Of a stretch of DNA of 8,292 nt, positions 1 through 7,849 are shown piece after piece; position 1 is the first letter of the stretch, and each line of letters begins with the position of its first letter. The notes beneath the pieces are model-generated. The model was given only the letters and a program-made list of their open reading frames with translations, had not been told where the DNA came from and did not search any database. The DNA is from Streptococcus oralis. GTDB lineage: Bacteria > Bacillota > Bacilli > Lactobacillales > Streptococcaceae. The DNA is taken from the NCBI RefSeq assembly GCF_019929345.1, contig NZ_JAHZPJ010000020.1, forward strand, positions 1-8,292, in the 5' to 3' direction. The position numbers and the translations under genes are program-made.

Positions 1-76
1 AAAAGGACTTAGTCCTGTGCAGTACAGAACTAAATCCTTTCAATAATTATTTATCCAACTTTTTGGGGTCAGTACA
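1..76. mobile_element. Terminal part of an IS3-family (IS150-group-like) insertion sequence
   Basis: Read on the - strand, positions 76-54 begin TGTACTGACCCCAAAAAGTT followed by GGA. This resembles the terminal inverted repeats of streptococcal IS3-family elements of the IS150 group, which start with TG and contain a CCCCAAAAAGTT core. The end would be at position 76, so host DNA starts at 77, just 22 bp past the stop codon of the HAD fusion gene. Bases 1-53 would be internal IS sequence and include the hairpin at 2-40. No transposase coding sequence is visible because the window ends here, so a complete element cannot be told from a relic. The family call rests on remembered consensus, not on a search. 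Confidence 0.6.
2..40 (-). terminator. Hairpin terminator reading from the HAD gene into the IS end
   Basis: Positions 2-18 pair with 24-40 around the 5-nt loop 19-23. The two positions that are C/A mismatches in + strand RNA (8/34 and 14/28) become G-U wobbles in - strand RNA, so the 17-bp stem is fully paired only in - strand transcripts. On that strand it runs into at least four Us at the window edge. It therefore best fits an intrinsic terminator for transcripts leaving the gene at 99-1490. Lying inside the putative IS end, it could also shield the element from outside transcription. Confidence 0.65.
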
Positions 77-98
77 TTAAGGCTCTCTTTTTGTTTGC

Positions 99-1490
99 TT
101 ATTTACTTGCTTTTTTCTCTTTATGTCGTTCATAAGCCTTGATTTGACGTTGAATTTCTTTTTCAATCGCAGCTTCTGGAGCATATCTTTCTTCCCAGTC
201 ATCTGGTTTTAAAATCTTGTGTGTAACTGGGTCAAAATGTGCTTTTCCATCAGGGAAAATTTTCCCCATGTTTGCCTCATGAACAATATCAAAGATACGT
301 TCGGGGTCCACTCCCATCAATACAAAACTACCGTATGTGAAATACAATGTATCGATCAAAGCATCCACTTGACCGACCAAGTTTTGCTTAGCGGGTGTTT
401 TTTTCGCCACTTTCTCTGCCGCCTTATCAAGTGCCTCATGCATGCTTGCAAGGGAGTTTTGGAATTCTTCCTCTGAAGAACTTGCTGCGCGAACAAACTC
501 TACTAATTCTTCAATTTTAAAGTCTGCACGGTGGGTTGCACCTTCAGCATCCCATGCCTGTGGTTCTTCTTGAGTTCGTTCATCCATCATGTGGTGGAAG
601 GTTTTGACCTTATTAAAGTGGTAGTCTCGACTGACGAACACTTTTTCTGAAGCCAAAACACCAAAGTGCTCGAGCGCCTTGTGGATACCATCTTGTTGAT
701 TACTTGCCGTAATATGCTTGGCAACTTCTTTGACACTGCTACTGCCATTTCCCATAGCGACCGACATACCAACACCCGCCAACATTTCTAGGTCATTGTC
801 GGAATCACCGAAGGCCATGACTTGGTTGAGATCAAAGCCATACTCTTTCCCAACTCGGCGAATGCCTTCCAGTTTGGAATTGCCTTGGTTAATGATATCT
901 GCGGCAAAAGGATTGCTTCGAGTTAATTTCAAATCTTCAAAATCAGCTGTTGCCTTCTCAGATTCTTCTGGCGTCATCAGCATCAAAACTTGATAAATGG
1001 GTTGATTAATCAAGTTAAGTAGGTCATCTTCCTTTTGAGGAACTGCCTTGCTAACCATCCGATTAAAAGAGCGACTAACGGTTCTTGTTAGCACAGTCGG
1101 AATAAAACGACTAACCAGTTGAGAAAAGGATCCAAGACCAAATGACATAATTTTCGAACCAACAACGGCATGCTCGGTTCCAAGAGCGATTTCTTTTCGC
1201 TCTTTTTTAGCATAGGCAATCAATTGACGCAGGCTTGACTTAGCAATTGGGCTTGCAAAGAGCACCTTTTCTTTATTAAAAATGTATTGGCCATTGTAGG
1301 TCACCGCAAAATCCAAGTCCAAGTCTTCCATCAATTCCTTGACAAAAAACGGCCCTCGTCCTGTCGCTACTCCAACAAGTACCCCTTGCTCTTTAACAAT
1401 CTTAATCGCATCCTTAGTGGATTTCAAAACACTCTTACGATCGTTGACTAGCGTTCCATCGATATCAAAAAAAACAGCCTTGACTTCCAT
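99..1490 (-). CDS. Cof-type HAD phosphatase fused to a MazG/PRA-PH-like nucleotide pyrophosphohydrolase domain
   Basis: This 463-residue cytoplasmic protein has two domains. Residues 1-275 form a Cof-type (IIB) HAD hydrolase: motif I D9-I-D11-G-T, motif II T43 in ATGR, motif III Lys206, and motif IV GDSDND at 228-233. The cap, about 80-205, carries a basic amphipathic stretch near 111-150. Residues about 284-440 resemble the all-alpha NTP pyrophosphohydrolases (MazG/PRA-PH superfamily), with an EExxE motif at 327-331, an acidic D376-A-L-I-D380 pair, then N407-M-G-K410 and a KPDDW segment at 428-432. The tail is charged and lysine-rich. The fusion matches the arrangement I know as COG4696; the substrate is unknown. 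A chemically coherent guess is NTP to NMP in one domain and NMP to nucleoside in the other. The start is supported by AAAGGGGAG 11 nt upstream. It is divergent from the asparaginase gene and is followed by the putative IS end. Confidence 0.85.
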   Translation of the reverse strand: MEVKAVFFDIDGTLVNDRKSVLKSTKDAIKIVKEQGVLVGVATGRGPFFVKELMEDLDLDFAVTYNGQYIFNKEKVLFASPIAKSSLRQLIAYAKKERKEIALGTEHAVVGSKIMSFGLGSFSQLVSRFIPTVLTRTVSRSFNRMVSKAVPQKEDDLLNLINQPIYQVLMLMTPEESEKATADFEDLKLTRSNPFAADIINQGNSKLEGIRRVGKEYGFDLNQVMAFGDSDNDLEMLAGVGMSVAMGNGSSSVKEVAKHITASNQQDGIHKALEHFGVLASEKVFVSRDYHFNKVKTFHHMMDERTQEEPQAWDAEGATHRADFKIEELVEFVRAASSSEEEFQNSLASMHEALDKAAEKVAKKTPAKQNLVGQVDALIDTLYFTYGSFVLMGVDPERIFDIVHEANMGKIFPDGKAHFDPVTHKILKPDDWEERYAPEAAIEKEIQRQIKAYERHKEKKASK

Positions 1491-1512
1491 CCTATACCAT
1501 TCTCCCCTTTTG

Positions 1513-1521
1513 TGTTACAAT
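1513..1521 (+). promoter_or_regulatory. Promoter of the asparaginase gene (extended -10)
   Basis: TGTTACAAT is an extended -10 with one mismatch to TATAAT. No convincing -35 lies 17 bp upstream (1493-1498, TATACC). A start near 1528 would leave a leader of about 28 nt, with a weak purine-rich ribosome binding site at 1540-1549 (AGAGAGTGAG). It sits one base from the -10 of the opposite promoter, so the two cannot easily be occupied together. Confidence 0.55.
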
Positions 1522-1522
1522 G

Positions 1523-1551
1523 ATTATACCACATTTCAGAGAGAGTGAGTA
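1523..1551 (-). promoter_or_regulatory. Promoter of the HAD fusion gene (extended -10)
   Basis: On the - strand TGGTATAAT (1531-1523) is a perfect extended -10. The -35 position 17 bp upstream (1551-1546, TACTCA) is poor, as is tolerated with extended -10 promoters. Transcription would start near 1516, giving a leader of about 26 nt that contains the ribosome binding site. The weak -35 overlaps the leader of the divergent asparaginase gene. Confidence 0.7.
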
Positions 1552-1555
1552 AATC

Positions 1556-2518
1556 ATGCTTAAGAAAATCCTTGTTTTACATACAGGTGGGACTATTTCC
1601 ATGCAAGCCGACGCCACTGGTGCAGTTGTAACCAGTCAGGATAATCCCATGAATCATGTAACCAATCCGCTTGAAGGGATTGAGGTTTATGCCCTAGACT
1701 TTTTTAACCTGCCAAGTCCCCATATCAAACTCAAGCATATGCTTGCGCTCTATCATAAAATTAAAGAGGAAGCTGATAACTTCGATGGAGTTGTCATCAC
1801 ACATGGTACGGATACCTTAGAAGAAACAGCTTACTTTCTTGATACCATGAAAATCCCACCCATCCCTATCGTTCTAACAGGGGCTATGCGTAGTTCCAAT
1901 GAACTTGGTAGCGATGGTGTTTATAACTATCTGAGCGCTTTGCGAGTTGCCAGCGATGACAAAGCAGCCGACAAGGGTGTGCTGGTCGTCATGAATGATG
2001 AGATCCATGCAGCCAAGTATGTTACCAAAACCCATACCACAAACGTCGGTACCTTCCAAACTCCAACACACGGACCACTTGGTCTCATCATGAAGCAAGA
2101 AATCCTCTACTTTAAAACAGCTGAACCGCGAGTCCGCTTTGACCTTGAGCGCATACAGGGACTGGTTCCTATCATCTCAGCCTATGCGGGTATGACCGAC
2201 GAACTGATCAATATGTTAGACTTAGAACAACTGGATGGCTTAGTTATTCAGGCTTTTGGAGCAGGTAATATTCCCAAAGAAACTGCTCAAAAGTTGGAAA
2301 ATCTCCTCCGAAAAGGCATTCCAGTCGCCTTGGTCTCACGATGCTTTAACGGCATTGCAGAACCTGTCTACGCCTACCAAGGTGGAGGGGTGCAGTTGCA
2401 ACAAGCTGGTGTTTTCTTTGTTAAAGAACTCAATGCTCAAAAAGCGCGCCTCAAATTATTAATTGCCCTTAATGCTGGACTAAAAGGACAGGCACTAAAA
2501 GACTATATGGAAGGCTAA
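1556..2518 (+). CDS. ansA: Type I (cytoplasmic) L-asparaginase
   Basis: Hydrolyses L-asparagine to aspartate and ammonia. The 320 residues fit the asparaginase/glutaminase family: the N-terminal signature HTGGTIS (residues 9-15) holds the nucleophilic Thr13, the second signature HGTDT (83-87) holds Thr85 and Asp86, and K158 in TKTHT is the likely catalytic lysine. There is no signal peptide, and the length is typical of the type I cytoplasmic form rather than the longer, secreted type II enzymes. The start ATG is preceded by a weak AGAGAGTGAG. The gene is single, divergent from the HAD fusion and convergent with ccpA. The family is certain; the exact preference for asparagine over glutamine is inferred from the subgroup. 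Confidence 0.92.
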   Translation: MLKKILVLHTGGTISMQADATGAVVTSQDNPMNHVTNPLEGIEVYALDFFNLPSPHIKLKHMLALYHKIKEEADNFDGVVITHGTDTLEETAYFLDTMKIPPIPIVLTGAMRSSNELGSDGVYNYLSALRVASDDKAADKGVLVVMNDEIHAAKYVTKTHTTNVGTFQTPTHGPLGLIMKQEILYFKTAEPRVRFDLERIQGLVPIISAYAGMTDELINMLDLEQLDGLVIQAFGAGNIPKETAQKLENLLRKGIPVALVSRCFNGIAEPVYAYQGGGVQLQQAGVFFVKELNAQKARLKLLIALNAGLKGQALKDYMEG

Positions 2519-2536
2519 TCCTCTTCTCTAGAACGC

Positions 2537-2569
2537 AAAAATAGGAAATCTTCACGATTTCCTATTTTT
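2537..2569. terminator. Bidirectional terminator between the asparaginase gene and ccpA
   Basis: A perfect 14-bp stem (2537-2550 with 2556-2569) and a 5-nt loop (TTCAC), with A5 on one side and T5 on the other, so both strands give a stem followed by a U-tract. It starts 18 nt after the asparaginase stop and directly abuts the ccpA stop codon at 2571-2573, so it serves both convergent genes. Confidence 0.92.
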
Positions 2570-2570
2570 A

Positions 2571-3581
2571 CTATTTACGTTTGCGTGTTGAACGACGTTC
2601 TGTCAAACCGTGAGGCAAGAGAACTTCACGTTCTTCCAACTCTTCCTTATGCATAATTTTGGTCAACATACGCATACTAATAGCGCCTAGGTCATAAAGA
2701 GGTTGGGCAATCGTTGTCAGATTTGGACGAGTGAATCGTGCAATCTGAGAGTCATCTGTCGTGATGATTTCAAACTCTTCTGGCACAGATACGCCGTGAT
2801 CCGCCAAACCATTCAACACACCCGCAGCCAATTCATCACCTGTCACAACTGCAGCTGTAGCTTGTGAAGAAACCAAGCGCTCTGCCAATGCATAACCATC
2901 ATCGTAACTATATTTGGATTCAAAAACCAAGCCTTCGCTGTAAGAAAGTCCAGCCTTTTTCAAAGCTTCCTTATAACCAATCAACCGAATTTTACCGTTG
3001 ATATCGTCAACAAGTGGCCCACTGACAAAGGCAATCTTTTCATTTTCTTGAAGCAAATGGGTGACGGCATCAATCGTTGCTTGTTTGTAATCAATATTGA
3101 CACTTGGAAGTTGGTGTTCTATATCCACAGTACCAGCAAGAACAACTGGTGTCCGTGAACGAGAAAATTCTGAACGAATCTTTTCAGTCAAGTGATAGCC
3201 CATAAAGATAATACCATCAACTTGTTTTGAAAAGAGGGTGTTGACCACTGAAACTTCCTTTTCATCATCTTCATCGCTATTCGCAAGGACGATATTATAC
3301 TTGTACATTTCAGCAATATCATCGATTCCTTTGGCAAGTGTTGAGAAGTATCCATTGGTAATGTTGGGAATCACAACACCAACTGTCGTGGTTTTCTTGC
3401 TGGCCAAACCACGCGCTACCGCATTTGGACGGTAGTCAAGACGATCAATCACCTCTAGAACTTTTTTACGAGTATTCTCTTTAACGTTCTTATTGCCGTT
3501 CACTACACGACTAACAGTTGCCATTGAAACCCCAGCTTCACGGGCAACGTCATAAATCGTTACTGTATCATCTGTGTTCAT
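2571..3581 (-). CDS. ccpA: Catabolite control protein A (LacI/GalR family)
   Basis: Global regulator of carbon catabolite repression in Firmicutes. As a dimer with HPr phosphorylated on Ser46 it binds cre operators. The 336 residues match CcpA in length. Residues 8-28 (starting TIYDVAREAG) are the LacI-type helix-turn-helix, RPNAVARGLA (51-60) is the minor-groove hinge helix, and about 65-330 is the periplasmic-binding-like core. The segment Y296-D-L-G and nearby R304 correspond to the C-terminal region that contacts HPr-Ser-P in Bacillus CcpA, which separates it from sugar-specific LacI relatives. The tail is basic (RRSTRKRK). AAAGGA, with AACGAA before the ATG, is a good ribosome binding site. 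It is monocistronic, with its own promoter, a cre-like operator and a terminator. The family is certain and the CcpA assignment very likely. Confidence 0.95.
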   Translation of the reverse strand: MNTDDTVTIYDVAREAGVSMATVSRVVNGNKNVKENTRKKVLEVIDRLDYRPNAVARGLASKKTTTVGVVIPNITNGYFSTLAKGIDDIAEMYKYNIVLANSDEDDEKEVSVVNTLFSKQVDGIIFMGYHLTEKIRSEFSRSRTPVVLAGTVDIEHQLPSVNIDYKQATIDAVTHLLQENEKIAFVSGPLVDDINGKIRLIGYKEALKKAGLSYSEGLVFESKYSYDDGYALAERLVSSQATAAVVTGDELAAGVLNGLADHGVSVPEEFEIITTDDSQIARFTRPNLTTIAQPLYDLGAISMRMLTKIMHKEELEEREVLLPHGLTERRSTRKRK

Positions 3582-3632
3582 TTCGTTTCCTTTCTATATT
3601 GAAAATTTCGCTTTCATGCATCTGCTTACTCC

Positions 3633-3661
3633 ATTTTATCACTTATTGTAAACACTTTCAA
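3633..3661 (-). promoter_or_regulatory. ccpA promoter
   Basis: On the - strand TTGAAA (3661-3656), a 17-bp spacer and TAAAAT (3638-3633) give a near-consensus sigma-A promoter, with TG one base before the -10 (TGATAAAAT). Transcription would start near 3626 and leave a leader of about 45 nt before the ribosome binding site and ATG of ccpA. Confidence 0.8.
3647..3660 (-). promoter_or_regulatory. cre-like operator in the ccpA promoter
   Basis: TGAAAGTGTTTACA on the - strand fits the cre consensus TGWNANCGNTNWCA except at the central C (T here). It overlaps the -35 and the upstream half of the spacer, where a bound CcpA dimer would block RNA polymerase. This points to negative autoregulation. 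The match is seen in the sequence; the binding is inferred. Confidence 0.65.
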
Positions 3662-3730
3662 GTATTTTTTAGAGAAACTCTGAAAAAATTTCACAACCTA
3701 TTCCCATTTTGAAAAAGTAAGTACGTTTTC

Positions 3731-3759
3731 TTGATTTTTGAGATATTTTGCTGTATGAT
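3731..3759 (+). promoter_or_regulatory. Promoter of the DUF960-like gene
   Basis: TTGATT (3731-3736), 17 bp, then TATGAT (3754-3759) is a good sigma-A promoter. The expected start is near 3766, so the leader is only about 24 nt and consists mostly of the strong ribosome binding site AGGGAGGG (3775-3782), 7 nt before the ATG. Confidence 0.75.
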
Positions 3760-3789
3760 AAGGAAAAATAAAAGAGGGAGGGAATAATT

Positions 3790-4107
3790 ATGGCTTTTAC
3801 CAATACTCAGAGGCGTTCTGCTAGTTTTGGTGTTGTGACCAGCCTACCTGATGATGTCATTGACTCTTTATGGTATATTATCGATCATTTCCTGAAAAAT
3901 GTCTTTGAATTAGAAGAAGAACTTGAGTTTCAGCTACTCAACAATAAGGGGACCATCACCTTCCATTTTTCTAGCCAGCACCTTCCGACTAGTATTGATT
4001 TTGATTTCAATCATCCTTTTGATCCGCTTTACCCTCCTAGGATCCTTGTTTTAGATATGGACGGTAGAGAAACCATCCTTCTTCCAGAAGAAAATGACCT
4101 ATTTTAA
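3790..4107 (+). CDS. Small acidic protein, DUF960-like, function unknown
   Basis: A soluble-looking protein of 105 residues with no signal peptide or membrane segment. The N-terminal part (Q7-R-R through SFGVVTSLP and the tryptophan of LWYIID, about 7-32) resembles the DUF960 family of small Firmicute proteins, recalled from memory. The middle is acidic (ELEEELEF, 36-43) and the C-terminus ends EENDLF. There are no catalytic motifs. It is certainly expressed as a gene: it has a promoter with 17-bp spacing, a strong ribosome binding site and a terminator starting at its stop codon. It stands alone between ccpA (divergent) and the folate operon (convergent), so context gives no functional hint. 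I would not assign a role. Confidence 0.8.
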   Translation: MAFTNTQRRSASFGVVTSLPDDVIDSLWYIIDHFLKNVFELEEELEFQLLNNKGTITFHFSSQHLPTSIDFDFNHPFDPLYPPRILVLDMDGRETILLPEENDLF

Positions 4108-4151
4108 AAACTCTAGCTTCTCGGCGCAAACTGCTGAGTAACTAGAGTTTT
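4107..4151 (+). terminator. Terminator of the DUF960-like gene, probably shared with the folate operon
   Basis: The outer stem AAAACTCTAG (4107-4116) pairs perfectly with 4142-4151. An inner stem, CTCGGC (4119-4124) with GCTGAG (4133-4138), uses a G-U wobble that would be a C/A mismatch on the other strand. A run of Ts follows on the + strand (to 4154), and the - strand also gives five Us. The wobble favours + strand use, but the position 3 nt beyond the folBK stop suggests it ends the fol operon too. Confidence 0.85.
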
Positions 4152-4154
4152 TTT

Positions 4155-4967
4155 CTATTTGTTCAATTCTTGATACAAGTAGCGTATCGGCTGTTTGAAT
4201 ACTGGATGAATAAAATGGGGAGCTATTTCCACTAATGGCTCAAGAACAAAGAGGCGTTCTGCTATATAAGGATGAGGCAAGATGAGGTCGTCTGTATAGA
4301 TGACCTGGTCTTCTACAAAAAGCAGGTCCAAATCAATCAGGCGAGGTCCCCAATGCACCTCTCGAACCCGTCCCATTTCTGACTCAATGGCTAATAATGT
4401 TTCTAACAAGACTGGTGCTGGTAGCCAGGTTTCTACTTCAATTACCTGATTGGCAAAGCTATCCTGTTCCACACCGCCCCAAGGTTCCGTCATCAAGACA
4501 CTGGACTCTTTGAGAATATGGATGCCACGAGCTCGCAGTTTGTCAATAGCTTGTTCCAAGTTTGCTTTTTTGTCTCCCATATTGCTTCCTAGAGCGATAA
4601 AGGCCCGCTGCTTACGACGGTGAATGGTCACCGAGCAGGTATCCAACGGTAAATGCACTGGAGCCCAAGGTTTTTTTAGTTCCAACTCAATCTCTTGGAC
4701 AAGAGGATAAGTCTCAAAGGTGCGTTCAACTAGTTTGTAGGCTACCGTTTCAATCAAGTCCTCAGTGGTTTCCTGAAACCAAGTCGTCCACTGCTGACAA
4801 AGTTCGCCGTAATGGACAGAAGCCGCCAAATCCAATTCTGTCACTGCCTTGGTCATATCATAGGATAAGCTTGCGGAAATAACAAACTTTTGCCCTAGCT
4901 CTTTTTCACTAGGAAAGAGACCATGATAGGCAAAAATTTCCAAATCTTTAATCTGCAGTTGATCCAT
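4155..4967 (-). CDS. sulD: Bifunctional dihydroneopterin aldolase / HPPK (FolB-FolK, SulD type)
   Basis: Catalyses two consecutive folate steps: cleavage of dihydroneopterin to 6-hydroxymethyl-dihydropterin plus glycolaldehyde (FolB), then pyrophosphorylation by ATP (FolK). Residues 1-118 are the aldolase, with [13 protein letters not shown] (14-26, catalytic Glu near 21), Tyr53 in HYGEL, and Lys99 before Pro100. Residues 120-270 are HPPK, with [10 protein letters not shown] (123-132), [13 protein letters not shown] (205-217) whose Asp212 and Asp214 are the expected magnesium ligands, and [10 protein letters not shown] (230-239). A single polypeptide carrying both is the known pneumococcal SulD arrangement; most bacteria have two genes. 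AAAGGA, with CTAGTT before the ATG, is a good ribosome binding site, so unlike the upstream genes it can be translated independently. It is the last gene of the operon, 42 nt after folE and behind a terminator-like hairpin. Confidence 0.95.
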   Translation of the reverse strand: MDQLQIKDLEIFAYHGLFPSEKELGQKFVISASLSYDMTKAVTELDLAASVHYGELCQQWTTWFQETTEDLIETVAYKLVERTFETYPLVQEIELELKKPWAPVHLPLDTCSVTIHRRKQRAFIALGSNMGDKKANLEQAIDKLRARGIHILKESSVLMTEPWGGVEQDSFANQVIEVETWLPAPVLLETLLAIESEMGRVREVHWGPRLIDLDLLFVEDQVIYTDDLILPHPYIAERLFVLEPLVEIAPHFIHPVFKQPIRYLYQELNK

Positions 4968-4983
4968 AACTAGTCCTTTCTAG

Positions 4984-5008
4984 AAAAATCCGCTTAAAGC
5001 GGATTCTT
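4984..5008 (-). terminator. Terminator-like hairpin inside the folate operon, between folE and folBK
   Basis: On the - strand AATCCGC (5005-4999), loop TTTAA (4998-4994) and GCGGATT (4993-4987) form a 7-bp, partly GC-rich stem. It extends by a G-U wobble and A-U pairs from the As just after the folE stop, and is followed by Us. This is the form of an intrinsic terminator, with the U-tract cut short by C at 4983. The folBK ribosome binding site lies only about 10 nt beyond. Partial termination or mRNA-end protection of the folP-folC-folE message is inferred. The + strand also reads as a stem plus T-run. Confidence 0.55.
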
Positions 5009-5009
5009 T

Positions 5010-5564
5010 TTATAGTCCCATTAGACGATAAGCCTGATCTCGGAGATCCTTATCCGTCTCAAAAACGCCTCGGGCTACAGTGGTCAAAGTCGCAGTGCCT
5101 GGCTTTCTGACACCACGCATGCTCATACACATATGTTCGGCCTCAATGACAACAAAGGCTCCCTTAGCACCCAGATAGTCCATCAAAGCATCGGCCACTT
5201 CAATATTCAACCGTTCTTGAATCTGTGGTTTTTTAGAATAAACTTCAACTGTACGGGCTAGCTTGGACAAGCCTGCCACACGACCATCTGGAATGTAGGC
5301 AATGTGCGCTCTCCCATAAAATGGCAAGAAGTGGTGTTCACACATAGTGTGGAAAAAGATATCCTTTTCTACCACCATGTTATCATCAATAATCTCAAAA
5401 GATTTTGATAAATGTTCCTCCGCTGTTTGACCAAGACCTGAAAAAATCTCTTGGTACATACGGGCTACACGAGCAGGAGTTTCCTGCAATCCCTCTCGGT
5501 TAGCATCCTCACCAACGGCCTCGATAATCATTTTTACAGCCATTTCAATCTTTTGTGTATCCAT
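5010..5564 (-). CDS. folE: GTP cyclohydrolase I (SulC type)
   Basis: First committed step of folate synthesis: GTP to 7,8-dihydroneopterin triphosphate plus formate, by a homodecameric zinc enzyme of the cytoplasm. At 184 residues it is the usual bacterial length. The zinc ligands Cys75 and His78 lie in MCEHHFLPF (74-82), with His77 adjacent, and Cys146 lies in EHMCMSMRG (143-151). AGLSKLAR (97-104) and QERLN (116-120) are family signatures. The start ATG lies inside the end of folC, overlapping by 20 nt in another frame, with GAGAGGAAG about 7-8 nt upstream also within folC, so translation is probably coupled. It ends TAA at 5010, with the operon-internal hairpin directly behind. Confidence 0.97.
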   Translation of the reverse strand: MDTQKIEMAVKMIIEAVGEDANREGLQETPARVARMYQEIFSGLGQTAEEHLSKSFEIIDDNMVVEKDIFFHTMCEHHFLPFYGRAHIAYIPDGRVAGLSKLARTVEVYSKKPQIQERLNIEVADALMDYLGAKGAFVVIEAEHMCMSMRGVRKPGTATLTTVARGVFETDKDLRDQAYRLMGL

Positions 5565-6864
5565 TCTCGTTCTTCCTCTCCATCAGATAGGCTCTCACTT
5601 GGCTCAAGAAATACAAGGAACCCGTGACAAGCCTGACTGTTTTTTTCTCTTCATCTTCTGTCATTTTCTGATCTAAAAATTCCTGCCAACCTTGGTAATT
5701 GAGATTTCTAAACTTAGCCGTCTCTTTCAGCACGCTTTCATCCGTCGCCCGACTATCGTCAAAATGTGTCAGGGTAAGCTCGGTATCTGGCATTTCCACT
5801 AGCAAATCCAGCATATCTTCCAAGGCCTTGGTTTTGATACACGTAAAAAGGATTTCCTTATGATAGCCAGCAAATCGTTCTTGCAAGGTTGCTAATAAAG
5901 CCTTGATCGCATGGGGATTGTGGGCCCCATCCAAAAGCAGCAAAGGGTCACTAGACACGACCTCCAAACGCCCTGGCCATCTGGTCTCTTTCAAAGCTTG
6001 AGCAACCAAGTCATTACTTGCTAATTCTCGCCCAGTCTCCTGGCAGTAAGTGTCTAGGAGAGCAAGCGCCATCCCCGCATTTTCTATCTGGTGCAAGCCA
6101 AGCAGACCTGTTTGAAAGCGACCTTGTCTGACAGAACTAGTATAATCAAAGATTTCACCCGCTACCACGCTTTCTTGATGACGAACCTGGTAATCTTTCC
6201 CATAGGCAAGTCGCGGCGCATTTTTAGCTTCTGCAATAGGGTCTATCACAGTCAAGGCTTCTTGAGTAATGCGACCTGTTAACAAAGGAATGCCTTGCTT
6301 GATAATACCAGCTTTCTGCTCTGCTATAGCTTCCAAGGTGTCACCAAGTAGGGCCACATGATCCAAGCCAATAGTCGTAATTCCTGTTAGAATCGGCTGG
6401 CAAACATTGGTACTATCCAGAAGGCCACCCATGCCGACTTCCATGAGGGCTACATCTACTTGCTCTGAGGCAAAGTAATCATAAGCTAGAGCTGTGATAA
6501 TCTCAAACTCGGTTGTTCCCTGTAATGCAACGCTCCTCTCCCCCTCAAGCAAAGAGCGATAAACTGCCATGAGAGCTTCTAGCCTAGCCTCGGGAATGGA
6601 TCTCCCATTGATACTAATCTGATCTGTATAATGAATGAGATAGGGCGAGCTGAACACCCCAACTCTCAGGCCTAGCCCTTCCAGCATCTTTTTCAAAAAA
6701 GCAATGGTCGAACCCTTGCCATTGGTCCCTCCGATATGGATGACCTTAAGTTTGAGATGGGGATTGCCTCGCAGAGCTAGGAGTTCCACCATTCGTTCCA
6801 AACCAAAATGTGGTTGGTCCGTCCGGTAGTGGGCAATCCACTGATTGTTTTGAATTTCGTTCAT
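5545..6864 (-). CDS. folC: Dihydrofolate synthase / folylpolyglutamate synthase (SulB type)
   Basis: ATP-dependent ligase of the Mur family that adds L-glutamate to dihydropteroate, making dihydrofolate, and in most bacteria also extends the polyglutamate tail. The 439 residues show the P-loop GGTNGKGST (45-53), TTEFE (117-121), MEVGMGG (141-147), Lys184 in QKAGI (the usual carbamylated lysine position), WPGRLE (296-301) and DGAHNPHA (312-319) in the C-terminal domain. The ATG follows the folP stop after one nucleotide (TAAGATG), and no AGGAG-like site precedes it, so it probably depends on ribosomes arriving from folP. Its 3' end overlaps folE by 20 nt. Whether this copy is mono- or bifunctional cannot be read from the sequence. 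Confidence 0.95.
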   Translation of the reverse strand: MNEIQNNQWIAHYRTDQPHFGLERMVELLALRGNPHLKLKVIHIGGTNGKGSTIAFLKKMLEGLGLRVGVFSSPYLIHYTDQISINGRSIPEARLEALMAVYRSLLEGERSVALQGTTEFEIITALAYDYFASEQVDVALMEVGMGGLLDSTNVCQPILTGITTIGLDHVALLGDTLEAIAEQKAGIIKQGIPLLTGRITQEALTVIDPIAEAKNAPRLAYGKDYQVRHQESVVAGEIFDYTSSVRQGRFQTGLLGLHQIENAGMALALLDTYCQETGRELASNDLVAQALKETRWPGRLEVVSSDPLLLLDGAHNPHAIKALLATLQERFAGYHKEILFTCIKTKALEDMLDLLVEMPDTELTLTHFDDSRATDESVLKETAKFRNLNYQGWQEFLDQKMTEDEEKKTVRLVTGSLYFLSQVRAYLMERKNENGYTKD

Positions 6865-6865
6865 C

Positions 6866-7831
<966 letters not shown>

Positions 7832-7849
7832 TCACCACATTATTTCTCT

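Noticed and set aside
3603..3619. A second cre-like sequence in the ccpA leader (TGAAAGCG on the - strand followed by AAATTTTCA).
   Set aside because: The left half is perfect, but the right half misses three key bases in the correct spacing; the TGAAA/TTTCA arms are 7 bases apart instead of 4.
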